62,564 nucleotides of DNA from positions 1-62,564 of the forward strand of contig JACPVJ010000109.1 of the NCBI GenBank assembly GCA_016191785.1, read 5' to 3'. Position 1 is the stretch's first letter; each line of letters opens with the position of its first letter. Positions 57,880 to 62,564 of the stretch are shown here, in pieces. Source of the DNA: Myxococcales bacterium (GTDB taxonomy: Bacteria > Myxococcota_A > Polyangia > Polyangiales > Polyangiaceae). Under the pieces are notes generated by a model that saw nothing but the letters and a program-made list of their open reading frames with translations, was not told the DNA's origin and did not search any database. The position numbers and the translations under genes were made by a program.

Positions 57880-59067
57880 ATGAAGATCCGCGTCGATGCC
57901 ATGCCAGGCCCGGGGCAGGCCGAGCTCGTGGAGCGCAAAGGGCTCGGTCACCCGGACACGATCTGCGATGCCCTGGCGGAAGAGCTCTCGCGCGCCCTCA
58001 GCCAGTTCTACCTCGAGCGCTTCGGCACGGTGCTGCACCACAACGTCGACAAGGCGCTGCTCGTGGGGGGCGTCGCGCGCCCCCGGTTCGGCGGCGGCGA
58101 GGTGATCGAGCCGATCGAGCTCCACCTGGCGGGTCGGGCGGTGACGCGGGTGGGAAGCGATCAGGTCCCGGTCACCGAGATCGCGCTCCGCTCGGCGACA
58201 GAATGGCTGAAGCAGAACCTGCGCGGGCTCGACGTCGAGCGGCACGTTCGCATCGTGACCCACGTCCGACCGGGCTCGCTCGATCTCTCGGAGCTCTTCC
58301 AGCGTCGCGAGCGCGCGCACCGAGTTCTGGCCAACGACACCTCGATCGGCGTGGGCTTCGCGCCGCTGTCGGCCCTCGAGCAGGCGGTGCTGGCGGCGGA
58401 GCGCGCGCTGAACGAGCCCGGGTTCCGCGACCTTCATCCCGCCGGGGGCGAAGACGTGAAGGTCATGGGCCGCCGCGACGGCGCACGCGCGGCGCTGACC
58501 GTGGCGCGCGCCTTCGTCGACCGACACCTGCCGGACCTCGACGCCTACCTGGCGGCAAAGGAAGTGGTCCGAGCCCGGGTCCGCGCGGTCGCCGCCGCGG
58601 CCTTCGACGAGCTGACGGTGACGGTCAACGCCGGGGACGATCCGGCCCAGGGCACGGTGTACCTCACCGTCACCGGGCTCTCGGCCGAGGCCGGCGACGA
58701 CGGTCAGGTGGGCCGGGGCAACCGTGTGAACGGGCTGATCACGCCCTATCGACCGATGAGCCTCGAGGCCGCCGCCGGGAAGAACCCCGTCAGCCACGTC
58801 GGCAAGCTGTACAACCTGGTGGCAGCGGACGCAGCTCAAGCGCTGTGCTCCGAGCTCGAGGGCGTGCTCGGGGCCGAGGTGTACCTGGTGAGCTCGATCG
58901 GTCGACCGATCGACGAGCCGGACCTCGCACAAGCGCGGCTCTGGCTCCGTGACGGCGCCGAGCTCTCGTCGTTGGCCCCGCGGGCGGGCGAAGTGGTGGG
59001 GCAGGCCCTGGCCCGCTTGCCCGCGCTCTTGCCGCAGCTGCTTCGCGGTGACATTCGAGTGTACTGA
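57880..59067 (+). CDS. S-adenosylmethionine synthetase, archaeal type
   Basis: 395 aa. This is the archaeal MAT family, not the bacterial MetK fold sequence: VERKGLGHPDTICDALAEEL, HHNVDKALLVGG, ANDTSIGVGFAPLS, GDDPAQGTVYLTVTGLSAEA and GRGNRVNGLITPYRPMSLEA. It makes SAM from methionine and ATP. Start at 57880 (MKIRVDAMPGPGQ) matches the family; a few upstream codons are possible. Archaeal-type MATs occur in scattered bacteria, sometimes besides MetK. It is followed after 2 bp by a Lon-like protease gene, so the two are cotranscribed. Confidence 0.92.
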   Translation: MKIRVDAMPGPGQAELVERKGLGHPDTICDALAEELSRALSQFYLERFGTVLHHNVDKALLVGGVARPRFGGGEVIEPIELHLAGRAVTRVGSDQVPVTEIALRSATEWLKQNLRGLDVERHVRIVTHVRPGSLDLSELFQRRERAHRVLANDTSIGVGFAPLSALEQAVLAAERALNEPGFRDLHPAGGEDVKVMGRRDGARAALTVARAFVDRHLPDLDAYLAAKEVVRARVRAVAAAAFDELTVTVNAGDDPAQGTVYLTVTGLSAEAGDDGQVGRGNRVNGLITPYRPMSLEAAAGKNPVSHVGKLYNLVAADAAQALCSELEGVLGAEVYLVSSIGRPIDEPDLAQARLWLRDGAELSSLAPRAGEVVGQALARLPALLPQLLRGDIRVY

Positions 59068-59069
59068 GC

Positions 59070-61514
59070 ATGACCGAACCGAAGCCCCTCTCGTCGTCCG
59101 AGCTCCGCCTGCGGTGCGATCCGGCGTCGCTGCCCTTCGAGTCCACGCTCGAGCTCGAGCCCCTCGAAGGGCCCCTGGGGCAAGATCGCGCGGTGGAAGC
59201 GGCGCGCTTCGCCGTGGCGCTGCGCCGGCCGGGCTACAACCTGTTCGTGCTCGGGCCCAGCGGGTTCGGCAAGCACGCCTTCGTGCGTCAGATCTTGGAC
59301 GAGGCGGCGAGCAGCCGCGACGTGCCACCGGACGAGTGCTACGTCTTCGACTTCTCGGCCGCAGCGCGGCCGCGTGCGCTGCTGGTGCCCGCCGGGCGCG
59401 GTCGCGAGCTCTCTTCCGACATGGCCAAGCTGGTCGAGGACCTGCGGGCGGCCATCCCCGCCGCCTTCGAGTCCGACGACTATCGCGCGAAGCTGACGCG
59501 GATCGAAGACGAGCTTCGCGCGCGCCCCGAGAAGGTCTTCCACGAGGTCGAAGAGCGGGCCAAGCAGGCGGGTATCGCCATGATCCGCTTGCCCAGCGGC
59601 GTGGGGTTCGCGCCGGTGAAGAACGGCGAGGTGCTGGCGCCCGACGAGTTCGAGAAGCTGCCCGAGGCCGAGCGCAAGGGCTTGGAGAAGACCGTGGGCG
59701 AGCTCCAGGCCGCGCTCCAGGCGGGGCTGCGCGAGCTGCCGCGCTGGGGCAAGCAGGCGCGCGACCAGGTGCGCGAGCTGAACCGCGAGGTCACGCGTTA
59801 CGCGGTCGATCAGCTGGTCGACGACGTGACCCAGCGCTACCTCGATCTGCCGAAGGTTGCGGCCTACCTCGAGGCGGTGCGGGCGGACGTGATCGACAAC
59901 GCCGACGCGTTCCGCCGCGACGAGGAGAAGAGCCCCCTGGGCGAGCTGAGCTTGGGCAAGCGCCCGTTCCAGCGCTACAGCGTCAACCTGATCGTGGACC
60001 ACTCGGCGGCCACCGGTGCGCCGGTGATCTACGACGATCGTCCGGCCATCGACAATCTCTTGGGGCGCGTCGAGCACCGCGCCGAGCTCGGCGCCCTGGT
60101 CAGCGACTTCACCTTGATCAAGGGCGGCAGCCTGCACCGCGCGAACGGTGGGTACTTGATGCTCGACCTGAAGCAGCTCTTGATCCACCCCCACGCCTGG
60201 GAGGCGCTCAAGCGCGCGCTGTTCGCGAAGGAGATCCGGATCGAGTCGCTGGGGCAGATGCTGGGGTTCTCAGCCGGCGCGACCCTCGACCCCGAGCCGG
60301 TGCCGCTCGACCTGAAGGTGGTGGTGATCGGCGATCGCTATCTGTTCCACCTCTTGGCCGAGGTCGACGCCGACATCGGCGAGCTCTTTCAGGTGGTGGC
60401 CGACTTCGACGATCGCATCGATCGCACCGCGGACAACGACCTGGCCTATGCCCGGCTCGTGACCACGCTGGCGCTGCGCGACGGCCTGCGCCCGCTGGGG
60501 CGCGACGCGGTGGCGCGGGTGCTCGAGCAGAGCGCGCGCAACACCGGGGACTCGCGCAAGCTCTCGACGCGCGTGCGCGACCTGGCGAACCTGCTCCACG
60601 AGTCCGAGCACTATGCGAGCGAGCGCGGTGGGGACTTCATCTCGGCGGCGGACGTCGAGCGGGCGGTCGAGGCGCGCACCCGCCGGCAAGACCGGCTTCG
60701 CGAGCGCCTGCACGAGCAGATCTTGCGCGACACCCTGCTGATCGACACCAGCGGCCAGAAGATCGGCCAGGTCAACGGGCTGTCGGTCCTCGAGTTCGGC
60801 GGCTTCGCCTTCGGGATGCCGACGCGCATCACCGCCACCGCGCGGGTCGGCGACGGCAAGGTGGTGGACATCGAGCGCGAGGTCGAGCTCGGCGGCGCCT
60901 TGCACTCCAAGGGCGTGCTGATCTTGTCCAGCTACTTCGCCGCGCGCTACACGCGCCACATCCCGCTCTCGCTCTCGGCCAGCCTGGTGTTCGAGCAGTC
61001 GTACGCCGGGGTCGAGGGCGACAGCGCCTCGCTGGCCGAGCTGTGCGCGCTCATCTCGGCGCTGTCCGGCGTGCCGGTGAAGCAGAGCATCGCCATGACG
61101 GGCTCGGTGAACCAGCACGGCGTGGTGCAGGCCATCGGCGGCGTGAACGAAAAGATCGAGGGCTTCTTCGACATCTGCCGCGCGCGGGGGCTCTCGGGCG
61201 ACCAGGGCGTGATCATCCCGAAGAGCAACGTACCGCACCTGATGCTGAGGCCCGACGTGGTCGCGGCGTGCGAGGCCGGCCAGTTCGCCGTCTACCCGGT
61301 CGAGAGCGTGGACGACGCGGTGCAGGTGCTGACCGGGCTGCCCGCCGGCGAGGCGGGGGACGACGGCGACTTCCCGGATGGCACGGTGAACGCCCGGGTG
61401 CTCGAGCAGCTGATCGAGTTCGCGGTGATCGGCGAGAGCTTCGGCAAGCTGGTGAAGGTCGGCGGCGACGCGGACGAAGAACCCGAGGCCGAGGACCCGC
61501 ACGAGAGCAACTGA
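59070..61514 (+). CDS. Lon-like AAA+ protease (LonB/LonC-related)
   Basis: 814 aa. Lacks the N-terminal LAN domain of classic LonA. The N-terminal AAA part has Walker A GPSGFGKH (62-69), with a long coiled-coil insertion (about 150-245: EVEERAKQAG; LEKTVGELQAALQAGL). A second ATPase-like core (about 320-530: YDDRPAIDNLLGRVEH; GGSLHRANGGYLMLDL) precedes the Lon proteolytic domain (about 580-790) with the Ser652-Lys695 dyad, in EGDSASLAELCALISALSG and GGVNEKIEGFF. Serine-lysine spacing equals that in Lon. A role in stress-protein turnover is inferred. Operon: archaeal-type MAT, this gene, and a small protein of unknown function. Confidence 0.9.
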   Translation: MTEPKPLSSSELRLRCDPASLPFESTLELEPLEGPLGQDRAVEAARFAVALRRPGYNLFVLGPSGFGKHAFVRQILDEAASSRDVPPDECYVFDFSAAARPRALLVPAGRGRELSSDMAKLVEDLRAAIPAAFESDDYRAKLTRIEDELRARPEKVFHEVEERAKQAGIAMIRLPSGVGFAPVKNGEVLAPDEFEKLPEAERKGLEKTVGELQAALQAGLRELPRWGKQARDQVRELNREVTRYAVDQLVDDVTQRYLDLPKVAAYLEAVRADVIDNADAFRRDEEKSPLGELSLGKRPFQRYSVNLIVDHSAATGAPVIYDDRPAIDNLLGRVEHRAELGALVSDFTLIKGGSLHRANGGYLMLDLKQLLIHPHAWEALKRALFAKEIRIESLGQMLGFSAGATLDPEPVPLDLKVVVIGDRYLFHLLAEVDADIGELFQVVADFDDRIDRTADNDLAYARLVTTLALRDGLRPLGRDAVARVLEQSARNTGDSRKLSTRVRDLANLLHESEHYASERGGDFISAADVERAVEARTRRQDRLRERLHEQILRDTLLIDTSGQKIGQVNGLSVLEFGGFAFGMPTRITATARVGDGKVVDIEREVELGGALHSKGVLILSSYFAARYTRHIPLSLSASLVFEQSYAGVEGDSASLAELCALISALSGVPVKQSIAMTGSVNQHGVVQAIGGVNEKIEGFFDICRARGLSGDQGVIIPKSNVPHLMLRPDVVAACEAGQFAVYPVESVDDAVQVLTGLPAGEAGDDGDFPDGTVNARVLEQLIEFAVIGESFGKLVKVGGDADEEPEAEDPHESN

Positions 61515-62224
61515 TGGCGCGCGTGGTGGTGGGCTTCGCTTCGGCGGCCAGCGAAGAGCTGGCGGAGGCCGCCGCGTGCGTGGCGCGGGCGCTCGAGGGC
61601 GAGCTCTACGGTGTGTTCGTCGAAGAGCTGTCGGTGCTCCGCCTGGCCGAGCTCCCCTTCACCGCGCTGATCGAGCACTCGGGGCGCGCTCGCGCGCTCG
61701 ACGTCGAGCACCTCGAGGCGCTGCTCCGAGTCGCCGCCGCGCGCGCCCGGTCCGAGCTCGATCGGGCCGCCCGCCGGCAACGCGTCCCGGTCTCATTTCG
61801 GGTGACGCGGGGGCGGCTCTTGGGGGAGCTCACGGCGGCGGCCGGGGCCACGGATCTGATCCTGATCGACGGCTGTCACCCCGCCCCGCGGGCGACCGGC
61901 AGCGGTCCGGTGACGGTCGTTGGGCGCGATCCAGCCGGGTTGCAGCCGCTGCTCGATCTGAGCGCGGCCGTCTCGGGGGCCGAGAGCGTGATCGCGATCG
62001 TCTCGGACGAATGCCGAACCAGCGCCACTGCCTGGGCGGCCAAGGGTGGTCACCGATTGTTGCTCCGCCGGCTCGAGCCGGGCCCCGCCGAAGCGCTGGC
62101 TCGGGTCATCGAGCGGGGCGCACCCCGGATGGTCCTGCTCAATGCGGCGGAGTGGACCGAATCGGACCTCTCGACGCTCTGGCGCGGGCTCCGGGCTCCG
62201 GTGGTCCTCCGGCGCACGGGTTGA
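61514..62224 (+). CDS. Unknown protein coupled to the Lon-like protease
   Basis: 236 aa. ATG at 61514 overlaps the protease stop by one base. The first half has a Rossmann/UspA-like alternation (RVVVGFASAASEELAEAAAC; GELYGVFVEELSVLRLAELP), then RSELDRAARRQRVPVSFRVTR and LTAAAGATDLILIDG; the second half shows a similar pattern (VIAIVSDECRTSATAWAAKG), so it may be two degenerate universal-stress-like domains. No ATP-binding GxxG motif is complete. It probably assists or is a substrate adaptor of the protease; this is a guess from linkage. Confidence 0.7.
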   Translation: MARVVVGFASAASEELAEAAACVARALEGELYGVFVEELSVLRLAELPFTALIEHSGRARALDVEHLEALLRVAAARARSELDRAARRQRVPVSFRVTRGRLLGELTAAAGATDLILIDGCHPAPRATGSGPVTVVGRDPAGLQPLLDLSAAVSGAESVIAIVSDECRTSATAWAAKGGHRLLLRRLEPGPAEALARVIERGAPRMVLLNAAEWTESDLSTLWRGLRAPVVLRRTG

Positions 62225-62273
62225 CGGAAATCATGTTCTGCCGAATGCTCCAGGTCTTGGAGGCGTACAGCGC

Positions 62274-62564
62274 ATGAAACTTCGTTCACTTGTGTTGGTT
62301 GGTTTGGTGGCAGGGCTCTCGCTGACCGCGTGCGGCGACGACGACGACAGCGGCGGCGGCGGCACGGGCGGCAGCGGCACGGGCGGTAGCGGCACCGGCG
62401 GCAGCGGCACCGGCGGCATGGCCGGCATGGGCGCCATGGCCGGCATGGGCGGCATGGCCGGCATGGGCGGCGGGGCCGGGGGGTCGGGCGGCGGCGGCAC
62501 GGGCGGGGGCGGCACCGGCGGCAGTGGCACGGGCGGCAGCGGCACGGGCGGCAGCGGCACGGGC
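62274..62564 (+). CDS. Gly-rich lipoprotein, 5' part (runs off window)
   Basis: Ninety-seven codons to the window end. A lipoprotein signal is clear (MKLRSLVLVGLVAGLSLTAC, lipobox LTAC), then GDDDDSGGGG and a low-complexity tract of GTGGS and MAG repeats (GGMAGMGAMAGMGG). GGAGG at 62259-62263 precedes the ATG by 10 nt. Such linkers tether surface proteins in myxobacteria; the functional domain lies beyond the window. DNA repeats in the tract (GGCAGCGGCACGGGC) make it prone to length change. Confidence 0.8.
   Translation, partial: MKLRSLVLVGLVAGLSLTACGDDDDSGGGGTGGSGTGGSGTGGSGTGGMAGMGAMAGMGGMAGMGGGAGGSGGGGTGGGGTGGSGTGGSGTGGSGTG

Overview
The window is one GC-rich bacterial chromosome segment, densely packed with genes on both strands. 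Its gene content points to a myxobacterium (Myxococcota, most like Polyangiales). The signs are two Hanks-type Ser/Thr kinases with membrane anchors, an NtrC-type sigma-54 regulator, an AgmX/GltJ-like motility or envelope protein, two proteins with the MopE metal-binding motif, Gly/Ser-rich lipoproteins, a DUF6918 protein and many TPR or zinc-ribbon membrane proteins. This assignment is inferred from content; no rRNA or other taxonomic marker is present apart from rnpB.

Region 1 (1-13.5 kb): an array of 51-bp repeats with an internal dyad, a probable small membrane protein, the clpS-clpA proteolysis pair with a multi-zinc-ribbon protein upstream, ethylmalonyl-CoA mutase with its MeaB-type chaperone, a 3-hydroxyacyl-CoA dehydrogenase divergent from a ScfR/RamB-like regulator with clear inverted-repeat operators between them, and the two-subunit 2-oxoacid:ferredoxin oxidoreductase korAB. 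These suggest short-chain acyl-CoA and reductive carbon metabolism.

Region 2 (13.5-26 kb): a membrane Ser/Thr kinase coupled to a secreted TPR protein, queA-tgt (queuosine), an NtrC-type regulator, a MshEN-receiver-TPR fusion, an AgmX/GltJ-like protein, a decayed GH35-like lipoprotein gene, and a SIR2-pYEATS gene that is the best anti-phage defence candidate here.

Region 3 (26-33 kb): RNase P RNA with its terminator, an rpoH-like sigma factor with a recognisable promoter, an ErpA/IscA-type Fe-S carrier, and a two-gene radical SAM set (SPASM enzyme plus a B12-type radical SAM fused to a protein-isoaspartate methyltransferase), which resembles peptide-modifying systems.

Region 4 (33-46 kb): a three-gene, translationally coupled operon (zinc-ribbon membrane protein, Ser/Thr kinase with extracytoplasmic PPC-like repeats, exported beta-propeller), hisF coupled to a repeat-rich membrane protein, TerB, a response regulator next to a sensor kinase gene broken by an in-frame amber codon, and a large MopE-motif lipoprotein.

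Region 5 (45-50 kb): a small nucleotidyltransferase island flanked by about 95-bp direct repeats that duplicate the end of the lipoprotein gene and the start of the next one, a SRPBCC secreted protein, a lipoprotein operon with a decayed thrombospondin-type-3 5' part, and an 0.8-kb gene-poor, structured, low-complexity stretch.

Region 6 (50-62.5 kb): an ABC-2 permease, XerC-type recombinase and membrane sulfatase operon; OsmC; a convergent operon of biotin carrier, PLP desulfhydrase/deaminase-like enzyme and flippase-like membrane protein; an archaeal-type S-adenosylmethionine synthetase operon with a LonB/C-like protease; and the start of a Gly-rich lipoprotein running off the window.
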